A stretch of DNA of 64,000 bases from an uncultured Prevotella sp. (GCA_934254985.1 CAKQMS010000008.1:20898-84897), one strand, 5' to 3'. Shown: positions 44,560-54,599, numbered from the stretch's first letter. Numbers and translations are program-made. The notes: generated by a model from the letters alone, not told the origin.

Positions 44560-47415
44560 TTATTTGATAACGATGTTAACAATCTTCTTAGGCACAACGA
44601 TAACCTTCACAATCTGCTTGCCATCAATATACTTAAGAGCCTTCTCGTCTGCGAGAACAGTCTTCTGTATATCTTCGTTTGAAGCGTCAGCAGGGAATGT
44701 CATCTGATAGCGAGCCTTACCGTTGAAGCTTATGGTCAGCTGTACTTCGTTCTCCACCAAGTAGCTTTCGTTGCATACTGGCCATTCTGCATCACAGATG
44801 CTTCCTTCGCCTCCGAGAGTTTCCCATAGTTCTTCTGCCATATGAGGAGCAAATGGAGCTATCAATATGGCGAGAGTCTTCAATACCTCGCGGCTGTGGC
44901 ACTTCTGCTGCGACAATTCGCTTACTGCAATCATAAATGCAGAGATAGAAGTGTTGTATGAGAAGTTCTCGATATCCAAGCTTACCTTCTTGATGAGCTT
45001 ATGTAAGCTCTTGAGGCTTTCCTTAGATGGCTCGTCGTCGTTGATAAGAATCTCGCCCTCTGCTCTGCCGAAGTAGAGTCCCCAAAGCTTCTTCAAGAAG
45101 CGGTGGCAACCATCGATACCGTTAGTATCCCATGGCTTCGACTGCTCTACAGGACCGAGGAACATTTCGTAAAGACGCAAGGTGTCGGCACCATATTTCT
45201 CTACTATCATGTCAGGGTTTACAACGTTGAACATCGACTTCGACATCTTCTCTACTGCCCATCCGCAAACATACTTACCATCTTCGAGGATGAACTCTGC
45301 GTTGTTGTATTCAGGACGCCAAGCCTTGAAAGCCTCTGTATCAAGGATATCGTTCTGCACGATGTTTACGTCTACGTGGATAGGAGTAGTATCATACTGG
45401 TCTTTCAAACCAAGCGATACGAATACAGGAGCCTTAGAGTGGTCGTCGCTATTGATACGATATACAAAGTTTGAACGACCCTGAATCATACCCTGGTTAA
45501 CGAGCTTCTGGAATGGTTCTTCCTTGCAGCTCACTCCATTATCGAACAAGAACTTGTTCCAGAAGCGAGAATAAATCAAGTGGCCTGTAGCATGCTCTGT
45601 ACCACCTACGTAGAGGTCTACATTCTGCCAGTATTCGTCAGCTTCCTTAGAAACCAAAGCCTTGTCGTTGTGAGGATCCATATAGCGCAGATAGTATGCT
45701 GAGCTACCAGCGAAACCAGGCATGGTGAAGAGCTCCAATGGGAATACTGTCTCGTTGTCTACCAACTGCTTGTCAACAACCTTATTTTCCTTAGTGTCCC
45801 AAGCCCACATCTTAGCTCTGCCCAATGGAGGCTCGCCAGTTTCTGTTGGCTCATACTTGTCGATTTCAGGAAGTTCCAAAGGCAGACACTCCTCTGGTAT
45901 CATATATGGCATGCCGTCCTTATAGTAAACAGGGAATGGCTCGCCCCAATATCTCTGACGAGAGAAGATAGCATCGCGAAGACGGAAGTTCACCTTCACT
46001 CTTCCGAGCTGATGTTCTGTAACAAACTTCTTTGTTGCAGCAATAGCCTCCTTTACGCTCAAGCCGTTGAGAGAGAAACCATCAAGAGTCTGTTTGCCCT
46101 CAGCTGGCGAGTTGCAAACGGTACCCTCCTTAGCGTCGAAGCTCTCTTCGCTAACATCGGCACCCTCGATAAGAGGAATGATAGGCAATCCGAAGTGCTT
46201 GGCAAAAGCATAGTCACGAGAGTCGTGAGCAGGCACAGCCATGATAGCGCCTGTACCATAGCCAGCAAGTACATATTCTGAAATCCATACTGGAATCTTG
46301 TCGCCTGTGAAAGGATTGATAGCATAAGAACCTGAGAATACACCAGTAACCTTGCGGTCGCTCATACGGTCGAGCTCAGTACGCTTCTTCACGTAAGCCA
46401 AATATTCGTCAACCTCAGCCTTCTGCTCTGCTGTTGTGAGCTGCTGAACAAGTTCGCTCTCTGGAGCCAATACCATGAATGTAACACCAAAGATGGTGTC
46501 GGCACGAGTGGTAAAGATAGTGAAGTCGATATCCTGGTCAGCCACCTTAAACTGCATTTCTGTACCCTCGCTTCTGCCAATCCAGTTGCGCTGAGTTTCC
46601 TTTATAGAGTCTGTCCAATCTACTGTGTCCAAACCATCGAGCAAGCGCTGAGCATAAGCACTAACGCGCAAACACCATTGCTTCATCTTCTTCTGGATTA
46701 CAGGGAATCCACCACGCTCGCTCACTCCGTCTACTACCTCGTCGTTGGCAAGCACAGTACCAAGTCCTGGACACCAGTTAACCATAGTTTCGCCCATATA
46801 AGCGATACGATAGTTCATCAACACCTGCTGTTGCTCCTTTTCGCTCATAGCCTTCCACTCCTCAGCAGTAAACGATAGTTCCTCGCTCTGAGCAATATTC
46901 AGGTCGGCACTACCCTTCTCTTCGAAGCGCTTAATGAGTTTCTCTATTGGCTGAGCCTTTTGGCATGAGTAGCAATAGAAGCTGTTAAACATCTTCATGA
47001 ATGCCCATTGTGTCCACTTATAATAGTCAGGAGCACAAGTGCGAACCTCACGATCCCAGTCGAATGAGAAACCAATCTTGTCCAACTGTTCGCGATAGCG
47101 GTTGATATTTGTAACGGTAGTCTTTTCAGGGTGCTGACCAGTCTGAATAGCATACTGTTCAGCAGGAAGTCCGTAAGCGTCGTAGCCCATAGGGTTCAAA
47201 ACGTTGAAACCTTGCAGACGCTTGTAGCGTGCATATATGTCGCTTGCTATATATCCTAATGGATGGCCAACATGTAGTCCGGCTCCTGATGGATAAGGGA
47301 ACATGTTGAGTACATAGAATTTCTTCTTATCTTCATCTTCTACAACATGGTAGGTCTTATTCTCTACCCATTTCTGTTGCCATTTCTTCTCGATGTCTCT
47401 GAAATTGTATTCCAT
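44560..47415 (-). CDS. leuS: Leucyl-tRNA synthetase
   Basis: A 951-residue class I aminoacyl-tRNA synthetase that charges tRNA-Leu. The HIGH-type motif is in [18 protein letters not shown]. The KMSKS loop is in [16 protein letters not shown]. The CP1 editing domain (about residues 230-430) includes [16 protein letters not shown] and [16 protein letters not shown]. The tail ends in the tRNA-binding C-terminal domain. Length is slightly above the E. coli enzyme, as normal in Bacteroidota. -7 elements TATCTTTG (complement of 47453-47460) and TACCTTTG (complement of 47491-47498) lie upstream. Confidence 0.98.
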   Translation of the reverse strand: MEYNFRDIEKKWQQKWVENKTYHVVEDEDKKKFYVLNMFPYPSGAGLHVGHPLGYIASDIYARYKRLQGFNVLNPMGYDAYGLPAEQYAIQTGQHPEKTTVTNINRYREQLDKIGFSFDWDREVRTCAPDYYKWTQWAFMKMFNSFYCYSCQKAQPIEKLIKRFEEKGSADLNIAQSEELSFTAEEWKAMSEKEQQQVLMNYRIAYMGETMVNWCPGLGTVLANDEVVDGVSERGGFPVIQKKMKQWCLRVSAYAQRLLDGLDTVDWTDSIKETQRNWIGRSEGTEMQFKVADQDIDFTIFTTRADTIFGVTFMVLAPESELVQQLTTAEQKAEVDEYLAYVKKRTELDRMSDRKVTGVFSGSYAINPFTGDKIPVWISEYVLAGYGTGAIMAVPAHDSRDYAFAKHFGLPIIPLIEGADVSEESFDAKEGTVCNSPAEGKQTLDGFSLNGLSVKEAIAATKKFVTEHQLGRVKVNFRLRDAIFSRQRYWGEPFPVYYKDGMPYMIPEECLPLELPEIDKYEPTETGEPPLGRAKMWAWDTKENKVVDKQLVDNETVFPLELFTMPGFAGSSAYYLRYMDPHNDKALVSKEADEYWQNVDLYVGGTEHATGHLIYSRFWNKFLFDNGVSCKEEPFQKLVNQGMIQGRSNFVYRINSDDHSKAPVFVSLGLKDQYDTTPIHVDVNIVQNDILDTEAFKAWRPEYNNAEFILEDGKYVCGWAVEKMSKSMFNVVNPDMIVEKYGADTLRLYEMFLGPVEQSKPWDTNGIDGCHRFLKKLWGLYFGRAEGEILINDDEPSKESLKSLHKLIKKVSLDIENFSYNTSISAFMIAVSELSQQKCHSREVLKTLAILIAPFAPHMAEELWETLGGEGSICDAEWPVCNESYLVENEVQLTISFNGKARYQMTFPADASNEDIQKTVLADEKALKYIDGKQIVKVIVVPKKIVNIVIK

Positions 47416-47452
47416 TTTCTTCTTTATACCTTATTATAATAGTAATTAGTTG

Positions 47453-47498
47453 CAAAGATAATGCAAAATTTCGATTGAACGAAGAGAATGCAAAGGTA
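47453..47498 (-). promoter_or_regulatory. Two -7 elements of leuS
   Basis: The complements read TATCTTTG (47453-47460) and TACCTTTG (47491-47498), each with GCA on its 3' side. The first is 38 bp before the ATG. Confidence 0.65.
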
Positions 47499-47516
47499 TT
47501 TGCATTCTTGAGTGTG

Positions 47517-47547
47517 AGAAATTTATTTAAACGAGTGGAATAACAAA
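47517..47547 (-). repeat. Decayed copy of the A subtype promoter repeat
   Basis: Minus strand: TTTG (complement of 47544-47547) and a spacer starting TTATTCCACTCG, but the -7 position has lost its TAnnTTTG. The rest of this 537-bp gap is described by the repeat, pseudogene and promoter entries nearby. Confidence 0.6.
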
Positions 47548-47586
47548 AGAAATGACACAAAAAAACACCTATAGTCGTGTGAAGCC

Positions 47587-47687
47587 ATGCGACTATTCAT
47601 CTTTGCTTATGCGACTATTCATCTTTGCTTATGCGACTATTCATCTTTGCTCATGCGACTATTCGCGTAAGCTCATTCGACTATTTG
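47587..47687. repeat. 22-bp tandem repeat at the end of the GH78 remnant
   Basis: Units begin at 47587, 47609, 47631, 47653 and 47675. The first three are near identical and contain ATGCGACTATTCATCTTTGC. The fourth and fifth are diverged. A two-unit version is at 49358-49401 behind the intact GH78 gene. The first 20 bp before the array (CACCTATAGTCGTGTGAAGC) is also shared with that locus. Confidence 0.85.
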
Positions 47688-47818
47688 TCTTTTTCGATAG
47701 TATAAGTGCCTGCTTTATATTCCTTAGTTTTGCTACTCTCGCCAGGAATAGTTACCGAGGCTGTAGACCCTTTCGGAATAGTATTGCCTTTATACCTTTT
47801 AATAACGTCTTTTAAAAA
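47682..47818 (-). pseudogene. Remnant of a GH78 rhamnosidase 3' end
   Basis: Read on the minus strand, 47685-47780 encodes PKGSTASVTIPGESSKTKEY and then KAGTYTIEKDK followed by TAG. The intact rhamnosidase at 49386-51974 ends DGSTASVIIPGESSKTKEY, KAGTYTIEKDE. Upstream, similarity continues weakly to about 47815 (ATTAAAAG-type bases matching an internal stretch with a deletion) and then stops. So it is the tail of a lost second GH78 gene, or a duplicated tail. A plus-strand frame over the same bases has no support. Confidence 0.82.
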
Positions 47819-47834
47819 GTGATGTTCTACAAAT

Positions 47835-47886
47835 TACCGAATGAAACAATAATAAATTACCGAATGAATAAACAATAAATAACCGA
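47835..47886 (+). repeat. 23-bp spaced ACCGAA repeats upstream of the ATPase gene
   Basis: ACCGAATGA occurs at about 47836 and 47859, and ACCGAAATG at 47882, each within AAAT(T/A)ACCGAA. The 23-bp interval is close to two DNA turns. They lie just ahead of the promoter, so they may be operators. Confidence 0.55.
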
Positions 47887-47901
47887 AATGTTATTAAAAT
47901 G

Positions 47902-47933
47902 TTTGTTAGTTTAAAATGTTATTTGTATTTTTG
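47902..47933 (+). promoter_or_regulatory. Promoter of the DUF4143 ATPase gene
   Basis: TTTG at 47902-47905, 20 bp, TATTTTTG at 47926-47933. The ATG is 19 bp downstream. Confidence 0.75.
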
Positions 47934-47952
47934 CCTTTAAAATAATATAGTT

Positions 47953-49227
47953 ATGGTAAAGTATAAACATCGTATAGCTGATAGGATCTTAGAGCGAAAA
48001 GTTTTAGGAAAGGGAGCTGTTCTAATCGAAGGTCCTAAGTGGTGTGGTAAGACAACAACAGCTAAACAACTTTCAAAGAGTATCCTTGATTTGGGAGACT
48101 CATCTGTTCTTATGCAAAGTTCACAGCTGATAGAAATTAGTCCTAAGGCTTTATTAGAAGGAAAAACTCCACGACTTATTGACGAATGGCAAGCTTTACC
48201 TACAATTTGGGACTGCATTCGCAGCGAGGTTGACAGAAGAGGAGAGCCATCACAATTTATCTTAACGGGGTCGTCAGTTCTTCCCGAAGCTGAAGAAACC
48301 ATTCATAGTGGAACAGGTAGATTTGCATACATCAAGATGAGAACGATGAGTTTATATGAATCTGGCGAATCAACAGGCAGTATCAGTCTTTCAGATTTAT
48401 TTGAAGGCAAGTCTTTTGAAGTATTGCAAAATGAAATGGATATTGACGAACTTGCATATCTCATCTGTCGTGGAGGTTGGCCATGGGCTACATTAATACC
48501 AAAAGAAGTTGCACTTGACCAAGCTTTCGACTATGTTGATTCTGTTGTACAGAAAGATATCCAACGTGTGGATAAAATCAAGCGTAGTCCAGATAGAGCA
48601 AGACTTTTATTACGCTCATATGCAAGAAATATCTCACAACAAATATCGTATGCGACTATTCGAAAAGATATGCTCGCAAACGATGCCAGTACATTAGACG
48701 AGGATACTGTGGCTGATTATGTAAAGGCATTGAAAAAACTATTTGTCATTGAAGATCTTGCAGCATGGAATCCTAATATTCGGAGTAAGGCAGCTATTAG
48801 GACTAGTGACACACGTCATTTTGTCGACCCGAGCATTGGTACCGCAGCATTAAGACTTGGTCCCAAAGACTTAATCAACGATTTACAATCATTTGGGTTA
48901 TTTTTCGAAGATTTGGTAGTAAGGGATTTACGTGTATATGCAGAGGCTTTGGATGGTGAACTTTATCATTACAGGGATAGTAGTGGTTTGGAATGCGACA
49001 CCGTACTTCATCGACGCAATGGTAGTTATGCTCTTCTTGAAGTCAAAATTGGTGGAGAAAACAGAATTAATGAAGGAGCTGCTAACTTGTTAGCATTAGC
49101 TAATAATATAGATACTAACAAAATGTCTGCCCCATCATTTATGGCTGTTATTATAGGTGTTGGCAAGTATGCATATCAAAGAAAAGATGGTGTTTACGTT
49201 ATACCAATTAGTTGTCTAAAAGACTAA
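47953..49227 (+). CDS. AAA-family ATPase with DUF4143 domain
   Basis: A 424-residue cytoplasmic ATPase of the AAA_14/DUF4143 group. The P-loop is IEGPKWCGKTTTAKQL (residues 25-40), Walker B-type PRLIDEWQALP (about 78-88), and a sensor-like FILTGSSVLP follows. The C-terminal DUF4143 part has FFEDLVVRDLRVYAEAL and CDTVLHRRNGSYALLEVKIG, which looks like a PD-(D/E)xK-type nuclease core (Asp, then Glu-x-Lys). Function of the family is unknown; such genes often move between genomes. Here it is the only plus-strand gene between 38.7 and 57.6 kb and sits between two GH78 ends. Confidence 0.85.
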   Translation: MVKYKHRIADRILERKVLGKGAVLIEGPKWCGKTTTAKQLSKSILDLGDSSVLMQSSQLIEISPKALLEGKTPRLIDEWQALPTIWDCIRSEVDRRGEPSQFILTGSSVLPEAEETIHSGTGRFAYIKMRTMSLYESGESTGSISLSDLFEGKSFEVLQNEMDIDELAYLICRGGWPWATLIPKEVALDQAFDYVDSVVQKDIQRVDKIKRSPDRARLLLRSYARNISQQISYATIRKDMLANDASTLDEDTVADYVKALKKLFVIEDLAAWNPNIRSKAAIRTSDTRHFVDPSIGTAALRLGPKDLINDLQSFGLFFEDLVVRDLRVYAEALDGELYHYRDSSGLECDTVLHRRNGSYALLEVKIGGENRINEGAANLLALANNIDTNKMSAPSFMAVIIGVGKYAYQRKDGVYVIPISCLKD

Positions 49228-49385
49228 TCCTTATATACTTTCAAAAGTAACAAAGCAGATGTATATATGGGCTTTGATGCGTTTGCGTGTAAAATGAAAT
49301 ATTGGTCACACTAATAGTGACGAAGTCTGAAAAAAACACCTATAGTTGTGTGAAGCCATGCGACTATAGGTGTTTGCTCATGCGG
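49228..49385. other. Gap between ATPase gene and GH78 3' end
   Basis: The first 100 bp have no recognisable feature apart from GTCACACTAATAGTGAC (49305-49321), a 7-bp dyad. The last part is the GH78 terminator and the two-unit 22-bp repeat. Confidence 0.6.
49331..49375 (-). terminator. Terminator of the GH78 gene
   Basis: On the minus strand ACACCTATAGTCG and CAACTATAGGTGT pair around a 12-nt loop, followed by TTTTTTC. One G-T type mismatch. At 47.57 kb the equivalent hairpin has lost its left arm to the 22-bp repeats. Confidence 0.88.
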
Positions 49386-51974
49386 CTATTCGTCTTTTTC
49401 AATAGTATAAGTGCCTGCTTTATATTCCTTTGTTTTGCTACTCTCGCCAGGAATAATTACCGAAGCTGTAGACCCATCTGGAATAGTGAAAGTCCATATC
49501 CATTTATTACCTTCGTATTTCCATTTACTCTTAATAACGCCAGCCTCAGAATGGTATTCTGCATCTATGAATCCTAAGCGTTTGTCGGGCTGTGGAGCCA
49601 TGATGATATGTTTGAAACCTGGATTGTTGTTGTCGGCAGCTATTCCTGCAGCAGTCTTCCATATCCATTCGCATACTGCGCCATAGGCATAATGATTAAA
49701 TGAATTCATGCCACGAGGTCCCATACCGCGGTCTTTCGTATAGCTATTCCAACGTTCCCAAATTGTTGTTGCACCATTGTCGATAGAATACAGCCAACTT
49801 GGGTTTTTGTGTTGAAACAATAGTTCGTAGGCTATGTCGTTCATATTATTCTCTGTCAGGGTATTCATGAGTATTGATGTACCGAGGAAACCCGTTTGCA
49901 GACAGTTGTCGTGAGCCTTGAAGTTGTTGCGTAAGCGTTGCTTCATATTCTCCTTTGCTTCGCCTTCTACCAGATTATTCTTTAGTGCGAAGAGGGCTGG
50001 AGTCTGCATGGTATTGAGGATAGAATCTTTGAAGGTACCATCAGCATTCATAAACTGCTCTTTGAGATATTCTGTAGCCTCCTTTGCCATAGTTTTGTAT
50101 TTTGCAGCATCGTGTCCAGTTGCCTTTGCCATATCATACATATTTCGAGCATCGATAGCCCAATATGATGCGCATAGATAGCTCCAATATCTTATAGCTT
50201 CAGGTTTTCTGCCGTTTTTGTCTTTGAACTGTTCGCTACGGCTCTCTAATGGCTCATAGCTCAGCCAGTCGCCCCATTGATAGTTGCCATTCTCTTTGCT
50301 TAAAGCCTGGTGGTCATATTTTGTAGCGTTGATATGATCCATGTATCGCTCCATAGCCTGCCAGTTGTCGTCGACAATCTTGCGGTCGCCAAACTGCTTC
50401 CATATAGTCCAAGGCACTATTATTCCTGCATCAGCCCAGCCTACTCGCATCATCTCGTGGTTGCTACTACCATATTGTCCGTATGGAGCCACTCCTGGAA
50501 AACCTCCATACTGACTTTGCGAATCGCACAAGTCGCGCATCCATTTATGGAAGAAATCCTTGGTATTTGCAAAGAATGTTCCTGTTTCTGCAAACACCTG
50601 GGTATCAGCAGTCCATCCCAAGCGCTCGTTGCGTTGAGGACAGTCTGTAGGCACACTAAGATAGTTTGAACGTTGTCCCCATAAAGTGTTTGATATGAGT
50701 TTATTTATATCCTTGTTGCCTGTGGTGATATTGCCTATTTCCATCTCCTTTGATATCGACGAAACAGGCACAGAAGTTATACTCTTAATGCTTACTTTTC
50801 CTGTAGCGCTCAACGACAAGAAGCGGTAGCCAAAGAAGGTATGACGAGGCATATAGGTAGCCATATCCTTGGTTTTAGCGAAAGTATAGTCCATTCGTAT
50901 GCTCTCTTGATGTATGCGGAGGTTTAATCTATGCACACTACCTTCAGGACCATCCATGCCGCGGCTTTGTTTGCCATTGCCATCGTTGAGTAGTTCGGCA
51001 GGCAGACAAGTAAGTTTTGTTCCTTCTTCTGCCTTGAATACAAATGAAGGCACGGCAGCACAATTTTGTCCAAAGTCGATAACCAAATGTTCGCCTGCAT
51101 TTATTATTATAGTTTCTCCTTGCTGATATTCGCGAATTATTTTCACCTTGCCATATTCTTTATCTTTAACGCCCTCTACATCCTTCCATACGTATGCTCT
51201 TACGGGGGTCAATATAAGGTCATGGCGAAGATAAATCTCAGCACCTTGCGAAGGCAGTATTTGTCCTTTAAATTCGCTGTTTACTTCTGGGGTAGATAAC
51301 TTTTCTATATCAGCAAAACCATCTTTTTCTCTTGCGTCATACTCTTCGCCATCAAAGATAGCAGCATGCTTTATTTTGCCAGCTATGCCTGCACTCCACT
51401 CTTTGGTGTTAGTGCCATAAAGCATCTTTGTGCCATCAGCGAAGGTTAGTTCCAATACTCCACGGAAAGCGCACTTCTTACCATTAAAACCATCATTGCC
51501 GCTAACTGTTACAATCTTATCAGCCCACCATCCTGGCGTTACCTCGGCAGCTAATGTGTTTTTGCCATTAGCTTTTGTTACAAAAGCCTTTGTTATATCG
51601 TAGGTAAACGAACGTTTGGTTTTTTGAAAATGAGTAAAACCTGGTTTTAAAAATTCGTTGCCTATGCGTATGCCGTTTACATAAATGTCGTAGACCCCCA
51701 GTCCTGCTGTCATCCATACAGCCTTCACAACCTTTTTATGGTTCTTTATAGTTGATACAAACCAACTTGCACCATCTGCTGCACGCGTCTGATCGTTCAC
51801 TCTGCCTGTTATTATAGGCGCATCGCATGCCGATAACCATACAGACTTTTCCCATGTCTTGTCGCTAAGGGCTTGTGTGTGGTTTATTTCTAATGTTTTT
51901 GTTGTTTTTACTGCTTTTGCTTGCATACCAAGAACTATGCACAGCAAGAGACAAAAGGTTGTTAGTTTTTTCAT
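49386..51974 (-). CDS. GH78 alpha-L-rhamnosidase, secreted
   Basis: An 862-residue exported enzyme that removes terminal alpha-L-rhamnose. Signal peptide MKKLTTFCLLLCIVLGMQAKA. N-terminal beta domains include AGLGVYDIYVNGIRIG and PGFTHFQKTKR, as in GH78. The (alpha/alpha)6 barrel has the key motif DCPQRNERLGWTADTQVFAET with the general acid Glu in NER. Other motifs are WVYSIDNGATTIWERWNS-like (here WLYSIDNGATTIWERW) and MNSFNHYAYGAVCEW. The C-terminal domain ends TIPDGSTASVIIPG. It should remove rhamnose from rhamnogalacturonan or glycosides, and fits the PL11 gene found 40 kb away. Confidence 0.94.
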   Translation of the reverse strand: MKKLTTFCLLLCIVLGMQAKAVKTTKTLEINHTQALSDKTWEKSVWLSACDAPIITGRVNDQTRAADGASWFVSTIKNHKKVVKAVWMTAGLGVYDIYVNGIRIGNEFLKPGFTHFQKTKRSFTYDITKAFVTKANGKNTLAAEVTPGWWADKIVTVSGNDGFNGKKCAFRGVLELTFADGTKMLYGTNTKEWSAGIAGKIKHAAIFDGEEYDAREKDGFADIEKLSTPEVNSEFKGQILPSQGAEIYLRHDLILTPVRAYVWKDVEGVKDKEYGKVKIIREYQQGETIIINAGEHLVIDFGQNCAAVPSFVFKAEEGTKLTCLPAELLNDGNGKQSRGMDGPEGSVHRLNLRIHQESIRMDYTFAKTKDMATYMPRHTFFGYRFLSLSATGKVSIKSITSVPVSSISKEMEIGNITTGNKDINKLISNTLWGQRSNYLSVPTDCPQRNERLGWTADTQVFAETGTFFANTKDFFHKWMRDLCDSQSQYGGFPGVAPYGQYGSSNHEMMRVGWADAGIIVPWTIWKQFGDRKIVDDNWQAMERYMDHINATKYDHQALSKENGNYQWGDWLSYEPLESRSEQFKDKNGRKPEAIRYWSYLCASYWAIDARNMYDMAKATGHDAAKYKTMAKEATEYLKEQFMNADGTFKDSILNTMQTPALFALKNNLVEGEAKENMKQRLRNNFKAHDNCLQTGFLGTSILMNTLTENNMNDIAYELLFQHKNPSWLYSIDNGATTIWERWNSYTKDRGMGPRGMNSFNHYAYGAVCEWIWKTAAGIAADNNNPGFKHIIMAPQPDKRLGFIDAEYHSEAGVIKSKWKYEGNKWIWTFTIPDGSTASVIIPGESSKTKEYKAGTYTIEKDE

Positions 51975-52001
51975 TCTGTAGTTAGTTTAGTTATTATGTT
52001 G

Positions 52002-52009
52002 CAAAGATA
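52002..52009 (-). promoter_or_regulatory. -7 element of the GH78 gene
   Basis: The complement reads TATCTTTG followed by CAACATAAT, 27 bp before the ATG. Confidence 0.65.
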
Positions 52010-52024
52010 ATACTATAAAATAAA

Positions 52025-52068
52025 AAGCGTAGGTAAATATCTACGAAATATAGATTTTACCTACGCTA
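52025..52068 (-). terminator. Terminator of the GH31 gene
   Basis: AGCGTAGGTAAA / TTTACCTACGCT with a loop of about 16 nt, followed on the minus strand by TTTTTATTTTA. It separates GH31 from the GH78 promoter. Confidence 0.88.
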
Positions 52069-52100
52069 ACTATTGTCTTTATAACTTTTCAATATTGTCT

Positions 52101-54599
52101 TTATAGCTTTATAGTTATAGCCTTACCGCTATAATCTACGCTCTTGCCTGTGGCTACGATATTGCCTGCTGCGCAATTCTTGTTTACCAAGATGATGTTG
52201 AACTTTCTGTTCTTCAACATACCCTTGTAGTTGCCCTTGCGGTCGCTGATTGTAAGCTCATGGGTGGCATCATTATATGTAAAGGTAATTTCGCTAAATG
52301 CTCCCTTCTCATAGTTGTAGTTGTCGCCCTCGTCTTCGTAGAGAATGAACGAACCATCGGCACCTGGATATACTCTTATTTCAAGGTTGTCCCAAGCTTT
52401 CTCACTTGCATACTGCACTTCAGGACCGAATGGCAATATAGAGCCAGCCTTAACGAATACTGGCATAATATTGATAGGGCATGGGCGCAATACTTCTTGC
52501 CCTCCATCATATTGGCTATTGTCCCAGAAGTCGAACCATTTTGTACCCTTTGGCAAGTATACTTTCACAGGTGCGGCAGTTTGCTTAATGTCAGGATAAA
52601 TGGTATGACCATTCTTCTTGTTGTCGCGCCATGTGTATAGAGGATCTGTTACAGGTTTTACGAGCAAGTTGCGACCAAACATATATTCATCGTTCAGTCG
52701 TGTAGCCTTTTGGTCATTCTTAAAGTCCATAACCAAAGCTCGCATCATAGTGCCGCTACGCTGTACGCAGTCGCCAGCCATACTATAGATATATGGCAAC
52801 AATCGATAGCGAAGCTTTATAGCGTCTACCATAGCGTCGTAACACCATTCGCCCTTATTGCCAAACTTATATATTTCGCTTTGCATAGGCGACGAACTGT
52901 GGTTACGCATTAGCGGCATGAAGGTGCCCCATTGCAACCATCGTGTATGTATTTCCTGTAAGGCTGGGTTCTTAGGGTCGTTACGATAATCCCAATAGAA
53001 GAAGCCTCCGAGGTCGGTATTCCAGAAAGGAATTCCGCATAGAGAGAAGTTCAATCCCGAAGGCACCTGATTCTTCATCTCGTCCCACGAACATTGTATG
53101 TCGCCACTCCATGAGTGTGTGCCATAATGCTGAATACCAAACGATGCGCTACGAGTCATCTGGAATGAGCGCTTATTGTTGTTCTTCATAGCTCGTTGGT
53201 GCTCATAGATACCCTTGTTGTGTACTAATGGAAACGCATTCTTCACACTTAGCCATGAACCATCGTAAGTCTGATAGTTCTCATCGCCAGCTTTCTCAAA
53301 GTGGTCGGGTTCTGAAGAGTCTGTCCACCAAGCATCCATTCCCATATTGTAGAGATTGGTAAGATATTTCCAATAAATATCTCTTGCCTTAGGATTGAAA
53401 ACATCATAAGGCATAGTACCACTTTTGCGTGGCCAAGTGTCGAAAGGATAAAGAGCATTTATCTTTTTTAGCTCTTTGAAAGGTTCTGTCCATGGTCCGA
53501 AGTTTGCCCATATACTTATCATCAAGTGAGCATTATTGTTGTGCACATACTTCACCATTTCCTCCGGACTCTTCAGTCGTGGTTCGCCCTGCGCCTTTAG
53601 TTTCTTAAGGTCTTCAGGCATATATTTTGTCCATGCAGGGTCGTTAACCTTATTAATATAGTAAGGATTTTGGAACTTCATAGCATTCCAGTTAGAGTCG
53701 CATCCCCAGTATTGCCAGTCTTGCACAATACCATCGAGAGGAATCTGCAATTCGCGGAATTTGTCTACTACTCCTGCCAGCTCATCACTTGTCTTATATC
53801 GTTCGCGGCATTGCCAATATCCCATAGTCCATAGTGGAAACATAGTAGCCTGACCAGTAAGTGTGCGAATGGCAGAGATAACACCATCTTGCGAACCATC
53901 ATCATACATGAAATAATAGTCGGCGCATGTACCTACTTCGCTCGTCATGGTAGTGCCCTGCTCGTTGTCTTCATAATATGATTTACCAGCATTATCCCAA
54001 TAAAGTCCGTAGCCTTTTTCGCTTGTGAAATAAGGAATATAGATATGAGTATTGTTGTTCCATAGTTCTACTTTGCGTCCACGTTGATTCATGTACGTGT
54101 CGCGAAGTTGACCAAGACCATATACGGCTTCATCCTTGTCGAGAATGAAAGTCTGTGCCACCTTATATTTACCCTTGTTAGCCTCGTCGGTACGAGGAGT
54201 AAGCATGGGGCGAGTATCTTTTAGCAGAGTTTCGCCCTTGCTGTTGGCAAATGTTATCTCGCCAGTAGTAGAGTTTACGTTTACTGTAATGCGGTCGGAA
54301 GCAAGGCTTATGCCATCAACAGTATTAGTGGTCTTGAAGTTTTCAAACACCTCAGGAGTCATTATTACTGAGTAGCTCTTTTTCTTTACGCTACTACCTT
54401 TAGCTGCCTTCACCACCCTTACGATAGAAGGAGAATAAAACTCTATGCTGACATCCTGGTTGTCTAATTTCAACTTCACGGCATTTGATAGCGTTCTTGT
54501 TTTCTTAGGCATCTTTGTTACCTTAGCATAGCTTTCTGCAGTACCCATCGTGGTGAGTCCTGCCATTAATACAGAAAGACATAGTAGTTTACGGTTCAT
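52101..54599 (-). CDS. GH31 alpha-glycosidase (alpha-xylosidase or alpha-glucosidase), secreted
   Basis: An 832-residue exported GH31 enzyme. Signal region MNRKLLCLSVLMAGLTTMGTAESYA. The N-terminal sandwich has DEAVYGLGQLRD. The barrel has MGYWQCRERYKTSDEL, LDGIVQDWQYWG and ISIWANFGPW. The nucleophile Asp is in MDAWWTDSSEPDHF. RSASFGIQHYGTHSWSGD contains the acid/base Asp at its end. A proximal and distal C-terminal domain follows, including the DUF5110 style KVYLPKGTKWFDFWDN. The PDHF and WGCDSNW features resemble alpha-xylosidases from Bacteroidota, but substrate is inferred. It starts 32 bp after the GNAT gene. Confidence 0.92.
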   Translation of the reverse strand: MNRKLLCLSVLMAGLTTMGTAESYAKVTKMPKKTRTLSNAVKLKLDNQDVSIEFYSPSIVRVVKAAKGSSVKKKSYSVIMTPEVFENFKTTNTVDGISLASDRITVNVNSTTGEITFANSKGETLLKDTRPMLTPRTDEANKGKYKVAQTFILDKDEAVYGLGQLRDTYMNQRGRKVELWNNNTHIYIPYFTSEKGYGLYWDNAGKSYYEDNEQGTTMTSEVGTCADYYFMYDDGSQDGVISAIRTLTGQATMFPLWTMGYWQCRERYKTSDELAGVVDKFRELQIPLDGIVQDWQYWGCDSNWNAMKFQNPYYINKVNDPAWTKYMPEDLKKLKAQGEPRLKSPEEMVKYVHNNNAHLMISIWANFGPWTEPFKELKKINALYPFDTWPRKSGTMPYDVFNPKARDIYWKYLTNLYNMGMDAWWTDSSEPDHFEKAGDENYQTYDGSWLSVKNAFPLVHNKGIYEHQRAMKNNNKRSFQMTRSASFGIQHYGTHSWSGDIQCSWDEMKNQVPSGLNFSLCGIPFWNTDLGGFFYWDYRNDPKNPALQEIHTRWLQWGTFMPLMRNHSSSPMQSEIYKFGNKGEWCYDAMVDAIKLRYRLLPYIYSMAGDCVQRSGTMMRALVMDFKNDQKATRLNDEYMFGRNLLVKPVTDPLYTWRDNKKNGHTIYPDIKQTAAPVKVYLPKGTKWFDFWDNSQYDGGQEVLRPCPINIMPVFVKAGSILPFGPEVQYASEKAWDNLEIRVYPGADGSFILYEDEGDNYNYEKGAFSEITFTYNDATHELTISDRKGNYKGMLKNRKFNIILVNKNCAAGNIVATGKSVDYSGKAITIKL

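Noticed and set aside
47552..47815. 87-codon plus-strand frame beside leuS
   Set aside because: It is the complement of the GH78 remnant and the 22-bp repeat.
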